From contig CAZSSH010000004.1 in NCBI GenBank assembly GCA_964609825.1, positions 434,001 through 498,000 of the forward strand: a DNA stretch of 64,000 bases, read 5' to 3'. Numbering within the stretch: the stretch's first letter is position 1; every line of letters starts with the position of its first letter. Positions 16,886 through 24,950 of this stretch are shown here, one piece after another. The notes below the pieces were generated by a model that was not told the origin of the DNA, did no database searches, and saw nothing but the letters and a program-made list of their open reading frames with translations. Source of the DNA: CAZSSH01 sp964609825. GTDB taxonomy: Bacteria > Verrucomicrobiota > Lentisphaeria > Victivallales > Victivallaceae. The position numbers and the translations under genes were made by a program.

Positions 16886-17549
16886 ATGCCTTTTTGCCGA
16901 TGATAAAGACGCGCTTGCCCGCATTGCCCGGGAGCTCGTATTCGCTTGTCAGCTCCCAGTGCATCGGGATTTTTTTGCAGCAGACATTTAAGGCGGGCAT
17001 CTCCTCGGCGGCCTGCGCCGGGGTCTTGTAAAAGAGGAAACGCCCGTTGGGCTTGATCATGTTGCAGCTGTCCAAAAAGATGATCGGCGACGCCGCCACC
17101 GCGCGGGCGGTCACGATGTCAAAGCGGCGAAGGTATTCATTTTGGCGGTTGAGCTCGGTGGAGCGCCCGTGGACGGCTTTGAGGTTGGTCAACCCGACGG
17201 CGGCCGCGGTTTCGCCGACAAACTTCACCTTTTTGCCGGTGGAGTCAATCGCGGTGATTTTAAGATTGGGAAAAGCCGCCGCGAGCACCAGCGACGGGAA
17301 CCCGGCGCCGCAGCCGATGTCGGCGATGCTGAATTTTTGGGTCGTGATTTCGGGAAAAAAAAGAGCTAAGAGCAAAGAGTCGGCGACGTGCTTGATGTCA
17401 AACTCGTCTTTTTCGGTGATCCGGCTCAAATTATACTCCTGATTGCGAAGGACCAAAAGCTCGCGGACGGCCTCGCATTTGGCGAGGAAATTGGTCACGT
17501 CTGGCACATGGCAGGCTGCCGCAAATTCGGCTAAATTGAAATCGCTCAT
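16884..17549 (-). CDS. rsmG: 16S rRNA (guanine-527-N7)-methyltransferase RsmG
   Basis: A 221-residue SAM-dependent methyltransferase that modifies G527 in the 530 loop of 16S rRNA. Motif I reads DIGCGAGFPSLVLA, preceded by the family block LSRITEKDEFDIKHVADSL and followed by ITAIDSTGKKVKF and FDIVTARAVA. The start at 17547-17549 is supported by homology and by the 4-base ATGA overlap with the upstream membrane protein gene. It is the last gene of the six-gene minus-strand operon. rsmG often sits near chromosome-partition genes, which is not the case here. Confidence 0.92.
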   Translation of the reverse strand: MSDFNLAEFAAACHVPDVTNFLAKCEAVRELLVLRNQEYNLSRITEKDEFDIKHVADSLLLALFFPEITTQKFSIADIGCGAGFPSLVLAAAFPNLKITAIDSTGKKVKFVGETAAAVGLTNLKAVHGRSTELNRQNEYLRRFDIVTARAVAASPIIFLDSCNMIKPNGRFLFYKTPAQAAEEMPALNVCCKKIPMHWELTSEYELPGNAGKRVFIIGKKA

Positions 17550-18079
17550 TTCAGAAATCCCAAGCCAAAGACAGTCATGCACACCAATGCGACGGCGGCG
17601 GCGGTGAATTTGAACGCGGGTGTGCGGGCTGAGTTGCGTAAGTACTCGCGCATGATATGGGGTTTGGCCGAAATCCACATTCCCAAAATCCCCAAGAGCC
17701 AGCAAAAGATTGCCAATAACGGCATAAGCGGGTAATGAATGTTAAACGAGGCGTGCAAAAAGTAGTAGGCGATCAAAATGAAGCTGCCGCCCACCGCCCG
17801 CGAAAACAGATAATCGACAAAAAAGAAACACAATACCGGGGTAATGACCGCAATCGGCAGCAAGTAGGGGAGTATCATTGCGGGTGCCACCGCCGCCGCA
17901 TGCGGGATACAGCCAAACATGGCGACCCAGCCGATGACAACGCCGAGATAACGGTTGCGCGGCAATTTCTCCACCCACGGCAGGGTTTTGGGGGTCAGCG
18001 CCAAGGTGATGACGGCCACGATCAGCCACCATACGCCAAAGGCGAGACTGTAGATGTGAAACAAGCTTGATTCATTCAT
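17546..18079 (-). CDS. Multi-helix membrane protein of unknown function
   Basis: A 177-residue integral membrane protein with about six hydrophobic helices, including LAFGVWWLIVAVITLAL, YLGVVIGWVAMFGC, LPYLLPIAVITPVLCFFFV, FILIAYYFLHASF and PLLAIFCWLLGILGMWIS. No family motif recognised. Its start overlaps the stop of nudC and its stop overlaps the start of rsmG, four bases each, so it is translated in tight coupling with both. Neighbours give no specific functional hint. Confidence 0.7.
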   Translation of the reverse strand: MNESSLFHIYSLAFGVWWLIVAVITLALTPKTLPWVEKLPRNRYLGVVIGWVAMFGCIPHAAAVAPAMILPYLLPIAVITPVLCFFFVDYLFSRAVGGSFILIAYYFLHASFNIHYPLMPLLAIFCWLLGILGMWISAKPHIMREYLRNSARTPAFKFTAAAVALVCMTVFGLGFLK

Positions 18080-18876
18080 TTTTGATAATTCTCCAGATAA
18101 TGGTCAATAATTCGGCGGGCGATGGAGCCGTGGGAGGGCAACTCTGGCAAATTGTCGGGACTGTAAAAGTCCGCCGCCTCGATTTCAATTTGGTCCGGGG
18201 TAACCGTGCCGCCCGCGTATTCGGCGGTAAACCCGACCATCAAAGCATTGGGAAACGGCCAGCTCTGACTGGCAAAATAACGGATATTTTTGACCTCAAT
18301 GCCGACTTCCTCTTTGACTTCGCGCGCAACTGCGTGCTCCAAGGTCTCTCCGGGCTCGACGAAGCCGGCAATCAAACTGTACAAACTTTTGCGGAATTTG
18401 CTGTTATGGGCGAGCAAAATCCGGTTGTTTTGGTCGGTTACGGCGACGATGACCGCGGGAGTGACCACCGGGTAATAAATTTCACCGCACTCGCAGACGC
18501 GGGCGCACTCGTCGGCTTTGTCCCGCAGCAATTTGCCGCAGGTCCCGCAATAGCGGCGCTGCTTTTGCCAGTGATTGAGGCTGCGGGCGCGGCAGACGGC
18601 GATTTTTTCGGCATCGGGCAAACGGGCGACGGTGCCCCGCAATTCATGGGCGCTAAAGCCGTCGGGGAGTGTGTCGCCGGGCTCGATTTCGAGCATCAGA
18701 CAGTCAAGGCTGTCGATTTTTCCGATTTGCGCCGAATCCGCCCGGAGCGGCCACTCGTTGCCGCGCGGCAGCCGGCAGTCCTTGAGGATAATATCGGGCC
18801 CCTGCAAAATAACCAATATGCCGTCCGGCGCTCCGCCGGTGCTGTAGCGCAGCGGCTGCGGATAAAATTCAGACAT
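18076..18876 (-). CDS. nudC: NAD(H)/NAD-capped RNA pyrophosphatase NudC
   Basis: A 266-residue Nudix hydrolase that splits NADH and can remove NAD caps from RNA. A zinc ribbon (Cys110, Cys113, then cysteines at 124-130) precedes a complete Nudix box at residues 171-193 (GFVEPGETLEHAVAREVKEE, then VGI). The NADH-specific motif SQSWPFP at 203-209 follows. All three signatures in order make this a confident call. It overlaps tatD by 8 bases upstream and the membrane protein by 4 bases downstream. Confidence 0.93.
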   Translation of the reverse strand: MSEFYPQPLRYSTGGAPDGILVILQGPDIILKDCRLPRGNEWPLRADSAQIGKIDSLDCLMLEIEPGDTLPDGFSAHELRGTVARLPDAEKIAVCRARSLNHWQKQRRYCGTCGKLLRDKADECARVCECGEIYYPVVTPAVIVAVTDQNNRILLAHNSKFRKSLYSLIAGFVEPGETLEHAVAREVKEEVGIEVKNIRYFASQSWPFPNALMVGFTAEYAGGTVTPDQIEIEAADFYSPDNLPELPSHGSIARRIIDHYLENYQK

Positions 18877-19663
18877 GATACAGCTCCTTTAAACCCAAAA
18901 AACGAACCGCGTTGGCGGTGGTGATTTCGGCTATTTCCTCCGGCGACCGGCCGGTAAGCTCGGCGATTTTAAGCGTTATTAGTTTGACATGACCGGGGTG
19001 ATTGGGTTTGCCGCGGTGGGGCACCGGGGCAAGGTACGGCGCATCGGTCTCAATCAGCAACCGATCCGGCGGAATCAGCGGCAGATTTTGGCGGATGTTG
19101 TGCGCCTTGCCAAAGGTTACCATCCCGTTTACCCCCAAATAAGCGCCGAGGTCGGCAAATTTCTTGGCCCACTCCTCCGATCCGGCAAAACTGTGAATGA
19201 CGAATTTGCCGGGAAAGTCTTTCACCAGACGGTGAACGTCCTCGTAAGCGTCAAAGCAATTGTCCTTGTCGCGGCAGTGGATGACAGCCGGGAGCTTCCA
19301 CTCTTCGGCCAGCTGCAAAAACTCCTCAAAGACTGCGAGCTGGGCACTTTTGTCGCTCAACTCATAATAATAATCCAAACCGATTTCGCCGACGGCGGCC
19401 AATTTGCGGTCGGCGCGAAAGAGGGTGAAGTCGGCTTTGTTTTCCAGATATTTTCCGGCGCTGTGGGGGTGGACTCCGGCGGCAAACCAAGCGTGGTCAA
19501 TTTGATCGGCAAAGGTTTGTGCCTTTACGCTCTCAGCGTAGTCGGCGCCCGTTGCCAAAAGCATGATTTGGTCGTCATCTCCGAGCGCCGCTTGCACAGT
19601 GTGCATGTATTTCTCAGGCGTCGTGTCGCCGTAAAAGTGAAAATGCGTGTCAAATAGCGTCAT
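18869..19663 (-). CDS. tatD: TatD-family metal-dependent DNase
   Basis: A 264-residue metal-dependent hydrolase of the TatD family with 3'-5' exonuclease activity in known members. Metal ligands are visible in DTHFHFYG (His7, His9), GEIGLDYYY, VIHCRD, IHSFAG and IETDAPYLAP, in the usual order on the TIM barrel. It overlaps nudC by 8 bases and begins one base after the stop codon of the pseudopilin-like gene. It is probably a housekeeping repair or RNA-processing enzyme carried along in this operon. Confidence 0.92.
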   Translation of the reverse strand: MTLFDTHFHFYGDTTPEKYMHTVQAALGDDDQIMLLATGADYAESVKAQTFADQIDHAWFAAGVHPHSAGKYLENKADFTLFRADRKLAAVGEIGLDYYYELSDKSAQLAVFEEFLQLAEEWKLPAVIHCRDKDNCFDAYEDVHRLVKDFPGKFVIHSFAGSEEWAKKFADLGAYLGVNGMVTFGKAHNIRQNLPLIPPDRLLIETDAPYLAPVPHRGKPNHPGHVKLITLKIAELTGRSPEEIAEITTANAVRFLGLKELYHV

Positions 19664-19664
19664 A

Positions 19665-20306
19665 TCACTGCCAGGCGGCTTCTTCCCACATCATGTTGCT
19701 GTGAAAGGTGTTGCCCAAAAAGGACACGTTGAGCACCGGTTTCTTTTGCCCCTTCTCCAAATGCCAGTTGCAACGGGTGGTCGGGAAAAATCCGAGCATG
19801 GTTTTGTAAGGGACTCCGGCCTCGGTTTTGCCCTCACGCATGTCGAGGCGTTTTTGTTCGTTCCAAGTTAATCCCCCCGAGGGTTTAAAGGTGCACGGCG
19901 CATCGGTGAATTCATAAAAATAACTGATGCGTTTAACATCGTAATTGGGTTTGTTGATTTTAGTCCCCAGAGACGGTTCGCAATCGTAGGCCTCCGGGTA
20001 CTCGCCGTCTGGACGGGCCCACCAGAAGCTGCCGCCGGGAGGATTGCTGACATTTTTGGGGCAGCGGTAGACTTTATCAGTGGAGATATAAGTCGGGTAC
20101 AATACCGAAATCCACGGCGCCATCGCATCGCGGTAATCGCCGGAGTACATTGTTAACGCGGTGGAAATCTGTTTGAGGTTGCTGAGACAAGTTGTAGTGT
20201 GTGCTTTGTCGCGCGCTTTGTTCAATGCTGGCAGCAGCATCCCGGCCAAAATCGCAATGATCGCGATGACCACCAGGAGCTCGATCAGGGTAAAAAACTT
20301 CTTCAT
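19665..20306 (-). CDS. Pseudopilin-like secreted protein
   Basis: A 213-residue protein with a type IV pilin/type II pseudopilin N-terminus: FTLIELLVVIAIIAILAG with Glu at +5, then MLLPALNKARDKAHTTTCLS. The prepilin peptidase site would be just before Phe5. The remainder is a small globular head with several cysteines (RCPKNVSNPPGGSFWW). Such single pseudopilin-like genes are abundant in Lentisphaerae and relatives and are often not accompanied by secretion genes. It is coupled to the GT2 gene by an ATGA overlap and to tatD by one base, an odd place for a pilin. Confidence 0.75.
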   Translation of the reverse strand: MKKFFTLIELLVVIAIIAILAGMLLPALNKARDKAHTTTCLSNLKQISTALTMYSGDYRDAMAPWISVLYPTYISTDKVYRCPKNVSNPPGGSFWWARPDGEYPEAYDCEPSLGTKINKPNYDVKRISYFYEFTDAPCTFKPSGGLTWNEQKRLDMREGKTEAGVPYKTMLGFFPTTRCNWHLEKGQKKPVLNVSFLGNTFHSNMMWEEAAWQ

Positions 20307-21859
20307 ATTCCTTCTTCCTCGTTATTATCCGTCAATCCATGGATTGTTTTTTCCCAGTAAAACGGCTTGGTAAAGATTTGGATAAAACCTTTCCAGGCGG
20401 CGATCGAAATCAGCACCCAGTAAAACGGCATCAGGAACGCCGCCCAGATCAAGCCGTAATACTTGCGCTTGATGCATGCCAAGACTCCGATCATTATAAA
20501 TATAAGGTTGGATACGAGCATAATCAAGCTGCCTGCAAAAAAAAGTTGCGAAAAAATCGCCCAAAACTGATTCTCATTGGCACCGTAATAAACGAGCGGC
20601 CAGGCCTGAATATTGTGGTTGCCAAGCATGATTCCGCGATAATTGCTCTCCGGCGAATGCGGCCCGACGATCAAGTCGGTCAAGCTTTGGCCGTGGGCGA
20701 GACCGTGGAGCAGGAGCAAGCCGTAAAGGAGCATGATTGCCCAAAAGACGATATTTATAAGCATCATCATCGCGCTCCCCCCTACCGCCAAAAAGCCGCC
20801 CGCCGTGCCGTAAAGCCCGAGCCTGCGCACAGTTTTGACGGGATGGCGGTAGTGGACAAGGTGGGTTTGGATGAAGCCTTTGACCCAGCGCGAACGCTGC
20901 CGGACCCAATTGCCGACATGGGAGTTGGCTTCCTCGTAGGTGGTCGAGTCGACGAGCTTGGTCCGATAACCTTTCTCATAAATGCGCAACCCCAAGTCGC
21001 AGTCCTCGGTGACGTTAAAGGGGTCCCACGGGCCGACTTCGCGCAAAATTGCGGTGCGGAAATGGTTGGAGGTGCCGCCCAGAGGGAGGGGGAGGCGAAA
21101 CAGCTGGTAGCCGCTCAAAGTGAGATCAAAATAAGTCGAGTACTCGACCGTAAAGAGCCGGGTCAAAAGGTTGGTCTTGGCATTAAAGTAATTGAGCTTG
21201 GCCTGGACGCACAGGACTTTGTTGTCCTTGTCGCGGCGAAAGACGGCCAAGGCTTTTTTGAGCTGGTCGACTTCCGGTGCGTCTTCGGCGTCGTAAATCA
21301 CGCAAAATTCGCCTTTTGCGCGCTCAAGCCCGTAATTGCAGGCGCGCGGTTTGGTCTTGGGGAGCGAGTCGGGGATAATAATGACATCGCAATAAGCGGG
21401 CAAACCTGCTTTTTCGAGCGCGTTTCGCGTTTCGGTGTCGTCCTCCTCAAGCAAGAGCTTGACATCGAGCTTGTCGGCCGGGTAGTCGAGTTTGCCGATG
21501 TTGCGGATGATTTTTTTGGCGATGTTGGCTTCTTTGTACAAAGGGAGCAAGATAGTGTACACGGGAAGTTCGGCGTCGGTCACACTTGACAACTCGGCCG
21601 CAGTCACCGTCTCCTCGCCGTGGCCGAACCACGAGAGAATCGCCGCGCCGCCCCGAAACAGCACCGCCATCCCGTACCAAAACATGAAGTAGGCCGTGAC
21701 CGCAAAAACAAAGATATCCCAGCGGTAGACCAACAGCAGGGCAAGCGACAGCAACACCCCCAGATAATAGAGCTTTTGACCGCGGCTGTAAACAATTGCG
21801 GCGCAAGCGTCCGGGTGCTGGCGAATAAAGTCTGCGGTGATCCGGTCGGTATTTTTCAT
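20303..21859 (-). CDS. Membrane glycosyltransferase, family GT2
   Basis: A 518-residue processive-type GT2 enzyme. Two N-terminal helices (residues ~33-75) precede the catalytic domain with PVYTILLPLYKE, IYDAEDAPE (the DxD-type motif, ~residue 190), TEDCDLGLRIYEKG (~283) and RQRSRWVKG (~320). Several C-terminal helices follow. The layout resembles BcsA/HAS-like or beta-mannan-synthase-like enzymes making a polysaccharide from a nucleotide sugar at the inner membrane. The ATG at 21857-21859 is only about 5 bases past the predicted transcription start and has no Shine-Dalgarno, so translation may be leaderless. An upstream GTG (21880) lies before the -10 element and is unlikely. It is the first gene of the operon. 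Confidence 0.85.
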   Translation of the reverse strand: MKNTDRITADFIRQHPDACAAIVYSRGQKLYYLGVLLSLALLLVYRWDIFVFAVTAYFMFWYGMAVLFRGGAAILSWFGHGEETVTAAELSSVTDAELPVYTILLPLYKEANIAKKIIRNIGKLDYPADKLDVKLLLEEDDTETRNALEKAGLPAYCDVIIIPDSLPKTKPRACNYGLERAKGEFCVIYDAEDAPEVDQLKKALAVFRRDKDNKVLCVQAKLNYFNAKTNLLTRLFTVEYSTYFDLTLSGYQLFRLPLPLGGTSNHFRTAILREVGPWDPFNVTEDCDLGLRIYEKGYRTKLVDSTTYEEANSHVGNWVRQRSRWVKGFIQTHLVHYRHPVKTVRRLGLYGTAGGFLAVGGSAMMMLINIVFWAIMLLYGLLLLHGLAHGQSLTDLIVGPHSPESNYRGIMLGNHNIQAWPLVYYGANENQFWAIFSQLFFAGSLIMLVSNLIFIMIGVLACIKRKYYGLIWAAFLMPFYWVLISIAAWKGFIQIFTKPFYWEKTIHGLTDNNEEEGI

Positions 21860-21870
21860 GATATTTGATA

Positions 21871-21899
21871 AAGATATCACATTTTTTGCGAAAAAACAA
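21871..21899 (-). promoter_or_regulatory. Promoter of the GT2 operon
   Basis: Read on the minus strand: TTGTTT (21899-21894), 17 bases, TATCTT (21876-21871). Transcription would begin near 21864, giving a leader of about five bases. Confidence 0.6.
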
Positions 21900-21905
21900 T
21901 TTTTT

Positions 21906-21936
21906 TTGGCGAAATTTTGAAAAAAAGTGCTATATT
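21906..21936 (+). promoter_or_regulatory. Promoter of valS
   Basis: Extended -10 TGCTATATT (21928-21936) with a weak TTGGCG (21906-21911) at 19 bases. It is back to back with the GT2 promoter, the two -35 regions being about 6 bases apart. Confidence 0.5.
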
Positions 21937-21969
21937 ATTTCATTTGTATCCAAATATGGCGGCAAAGCC

Positions 21970-21993
21970 GGATGTGCTGCATCCTCTTTTTTT
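21970..21993 (+). terminator. Terminator-like hairpin in the valS leader
   Basis: GGATG (21970-21974), loop TGCTG's core, CATCC (21980-21984), then TCTTTTTTT. It stands between the promoter and the coding start and may attenuate valS. I do not see the T-box sequence common in Firmicutes leaders. Confidence 0.4.
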
Positions 21994-22045
21994 CGGTTTC
22001 CGCCTCGGGTCACACGTGGCAATTAACAGGAGATTTGAGATAAAA

Positions 22046-24697
22046 ATGAACATGAAACAACCTTTGGCCAGAGCCTACGAGCCGGCGGATGTCGAGGCAA
22101 AATGGTATCCGTTTTGGGAGAGCAATCACTATTTTCACGGCAAGGCCAATCCGGCCAAGAAACCGTACTCGATCGTCATTCCGCCGCCCAACGTCACCGG
22201 GATTTTGACGCTCGGCCATGTGCTTAACAATACGTTGCAGGACATTTTGATCCGTTATCACCGGATGAAGGGCGAGGAAGTGTGCTGGTTTCCGGGCACC
22301 GATCACGCCGGGATCGCCACCGAGAGCCGGGTCGAGAAATTTTTGCGTACCGAGCACAACACCGGGCGCGATGACCTCGGGCGTGAGGAATTCATCCGGC
22401 GCGTCTGGGACTGGAAGGGCAAATACGGCGGCACTATCATCCGCCAGCTCCGCAAACTCGGCTGCTCCTGTGACTGGGAGCGCGAACGCTTCACCATGGA
22501 CGAGGGGCTCAACGAGGCTGTCAACAAAGTCTTTGTCGAGCTTTATCACAAAGGCTACATCTACCGCGGTCAGCGAATGATCAACTGGTGCCCGGTGGCC
22601 AAAAGCGCGCTGTCGGACGAAGAAGTGATTTATAAAGATGTGGCGGGTAAATTTTATCATTTGCGTTATCCCTTGGCCGACGCGAGCGGCTTTTTGGTGG
22701 TGGCGACGACCCGTCCGGAGACGCTTTTCGGCGATACCGCGGTGGCGGTGCACCCGGAGGATGAGCGCTATAAGCACTTGATCGGCAAGTTGGTCAAGCT
22801 CCCCTTGACCAACCGAGAAATCCCGATCATTGCCGACTTGCACGCCGACCCGACCAAAGGCAGCGGTTGCGTCAAAATCACCCCCGCCCATGACCCCAAC
22901 GACTTTGAGGTTGGCAAGCGTCACGGCCTGGAGGTGATCAATATCATGAATCCCGACGCCTCCTTAAACACCCGCGCCGGCAGTCTTTTTGCCGGGCTTG
23001 ACCGCTTTGAGGCCCGAAAAAAGGCGGTGGCGATGCTCGAAGCCGAGGGTTTGGTGGATAAAATCGAGGACATCCGTCACGCCGTCGGTTACTCCGAGCG
23101 CGGCGATGTGCCGATTGAGACGATGGTGAGTTTTCAGTGGTTCTGCAATATGAGAGAGCTGGCCAAGCCGGCCATTGAGGCAGTCGAGTCGGGCAAGATC
23201 AAGTTTCACCCCGAGCGCTGGACCAAGACTTACGCGCACTGGATGGAAAACATTCAGGACTGGTGCATTTCGCGCCAGATCTGGTGGGGCCACCGCATTC
23301 CCGCGTGGTACAACGACGCGACCAACGAAGTCTACGTCGGGATGATCGCGCCGACGACTCCGGGGCCGTGGCGGCAGGAGGAGGATGTCTTGGACACTTG
23401 GTTCAGCTCCTGGCTGTGGCCCTTCTCCGTCATGGGCTGGCCGCAAAAGAATGACGACCTTAAGTACTTTTACCCCACCGCCGACTTGGTGACCGGGCCC
23501 GATATTATTTTCTTTTGGGTGGCCCGCATGATCATGGCCGGTTGCGAGTTTATGGGGGAAATCCCGTTTCGCAACGTTTATTTTACCAGCATCATCCGCG
23601 ACGAGCAGGGCCGCAAGCTCTCCAAGTCGCTTGGCAACTCGCCGGACCCGCTGGATGTGATTGCCGAGTATGGCGCGGACGCGCTGCGTTTCTCGATTAT
23701 CTACATCGCTCCGGTGGGGATGGATATCAAGTACTCCAACGACAAATGCGAGCTCGGGCGCAACTTTGCCAACAAGATTTGGAATGCCTGCCGCTTCCGC
23801 CAGATGCAAGGCGAGGTGTCGTCCGATTTCCTCACTTTGGACAACATCGGCGAACTCTCGGCGGACGAAAAATGGATGCTTCAAAAGCTGAATTTGGCGG
23901 TCAAATCGATCAACGAGTCATTGGGCGACTTTAAATTTCATACTGCCGCTCATGATATTTACGAGTTGGTGTGGAGCGAGTTTTGCGACTGGTTCATCGA
24001 GGCCGAAAAGGTCCCGATGCGCGCGGGCGGCGCCAACAAGGAGCGGGCGCTCCGGGTCTTGGACTTCGCGCTTTACAAAATTTTGCGCGCATTGCACATC
24101 TTTATGCCGTTTATGACTGAGGAGTTGGCGCACGAGATGGGATTTTTGGCCGACGATCAAAGCTTGATGTCGGAGGCCTATCCCGAGTACGATGCGTCGC
24201 TCAATTTTGACGCCGCCGCGATTGCCGCGGTGGACGGCAAATTTGAGATGGTCCGCGGCGGGCGTTTTTTGCGCTCAAGCTACAATTTACCCGACGGCAA
24301 AAAGGTCAAATTTTACATCAAGGCCGTGGATGCCGATAAGCTCAACTTTTTAAAGGATCAGGAGAAATCCTTGATGAGCTTGCTCAACGCCGAAGTCATC
24401 GAGTTTGGTTTGGCTGATTTTGACAGTGCCGCCCACGGGGCCGCTCCGTCGCAACTGTGCTCCTTGGGTAACATTTATCTCCCGTTGGCGGGGTTGATCG
24501 ACATCGATGCCGAGCGCGGCAAGCTGGTGAAACAGCAGGCCGAGCTCACGGGCTGGATCAACGGATCCAAGGCCAAGCTCTCCAACGAGCGCTTTGTCTC
24601 CAAGGCCCCGGAGAACGTGGTTGCCGAGGCCCGCGCCCATTTGGCCGAACTGGAGCAGCGCTTGGAGCGCACCAACGAGCTTTTAAAGGCACTGTAA
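22046..24697 (+). CDS. valS: Valyl-tRNA synthetase
   Basis: An 883-residue class I synthetase that charges tRNA-Val. The HIGH-type motif is TLGH (residues ~55-59, in PPPNVTGILTLGHVLNN). The KMSKS-type loop is KLSKS near residue 524. ATTRPETLFGDTAVAVHPED marks the editing domain, and a C-terminal coiled-coil arm ends the protein (KLVKQQAELTGWINGSKAKL). AGGAGA lies 12 bases before the ATG at 22046, and a second ATG at 22052 is possible; the frame upstream is open but unlike the family. It is followed by a strong terminator and so is monocistronic. Confidence 0.95.
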   Translation: MNMKQPLARAYEPADVEAKWYPFWESNHYFHGKANPAKKPYSIVIPPPNVTGILTLGHVLNNTLQDILIRYHRMKGEEVCWFPGTDHAGIATESRVEKFLRTEHNTGRDDLGREEFIRRVWDWKGKYGGTIIRQLRKLGCSCDWERERFTMDEGLNEAVNKVFVELYHKGYIYRGQRMINWCPVAKSALSDEEVIYKDVAGKFYHLRYPLADASGFLVVATTRPETLFGDTAVAVHPEDERYKHLIGKLVKLPLTNREIPIIADLHADPTKGSGCVKITPAHDPNDFEVGKRHGLEVINIMNPDASLNTRAGSLFAGLDRFEARKKAVAMLEAEGLVDKIEDIRHAVGYSERGDVPIETMVSFQWFCNMRELAKPAIEAVESGKIKFHPERWTKTYAHWMENIQDWCISRQIWWGHRIPAWYNDATNEVYVGMIAPTTPGPWRQEEDVLDTWFSSWLWPFSVMGWPQKNDDLKYFYPTADLVTGPDIIFFWVARMIMAGCEFMGEIPFRNVYFTSIIRDEQGRKLSKSLGNSPDPLDVIAEYGADALRFSIIYIAPVGMDIKYSNDKCELGRNFANKIWNACRFRQMQGEVSSDFLTLDNIGELSADEKWMLQKLNLAVKSINESLGDFKFHTAAHDIYELVWSEFCDWFIEAEKVPMRAGGANKERALRVLDFALYKILRALHIFMPFMTEELAHEMGFLADDQSLMSEAYPEYDASLNFDAAAIAAVDGKFEMVRGGRFLRSSYNLPDGKKVKFYIKAVDADKLNFLKDQEKSLMSLLNAEVIEFGLADFDSAAHGAAPSQLCSLGNIYLPLAGLIDIDAERGKLVKQQAELTGWINGSKAKLSNERFVSKAPENVVAEARAHLAELEQRLERTNELLKAL

Positions 24698-24718
24698 GAT
24701 TTGCCTGATTTTTTTGAG

Positions 24719-24750
24719 GGAACCGTCACCGGGTGGCGGTTCCTTTTTTT
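24719..24750 (+). terminator. Rho-independent terminator of valS
   Basis: GGAACCG (24719-24725) pairs with CGGTTCC (24737-24743) and seven T residues follow. Confidence 0.88.
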
Positions 24751-24894
24751 TACTGATACAAATCGATCAATCATATCCTGCCAATTGGCTTATTCGACTG
24801 ACCGGACAGGGGCATTTTTGGGACTGAAAAAAGCTATTTTGATTGAAAACGCATAGTTTTTTAGCGATTTCGCGGAGAAGGCCCGCTCTTTTTA

Positions 24895-24903
24895 TGCTAT
24901 AAT
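24895..24903 (+). promoter_or_regulatory. Extended -10 promoter of the symporter gene
   Basis: TGCTATAAT is a perfect extended -10 element; no recognisable -35 hexamer sits 17 bases upstream. Transcription would start near 24910, about 40 bases before the coding start. Confidence 0.6.
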
Positions 24904-24950
24904 ATACAAAACAGTATATTTCGCAGCAGAAAATGGAGACAAAGAGTGTT

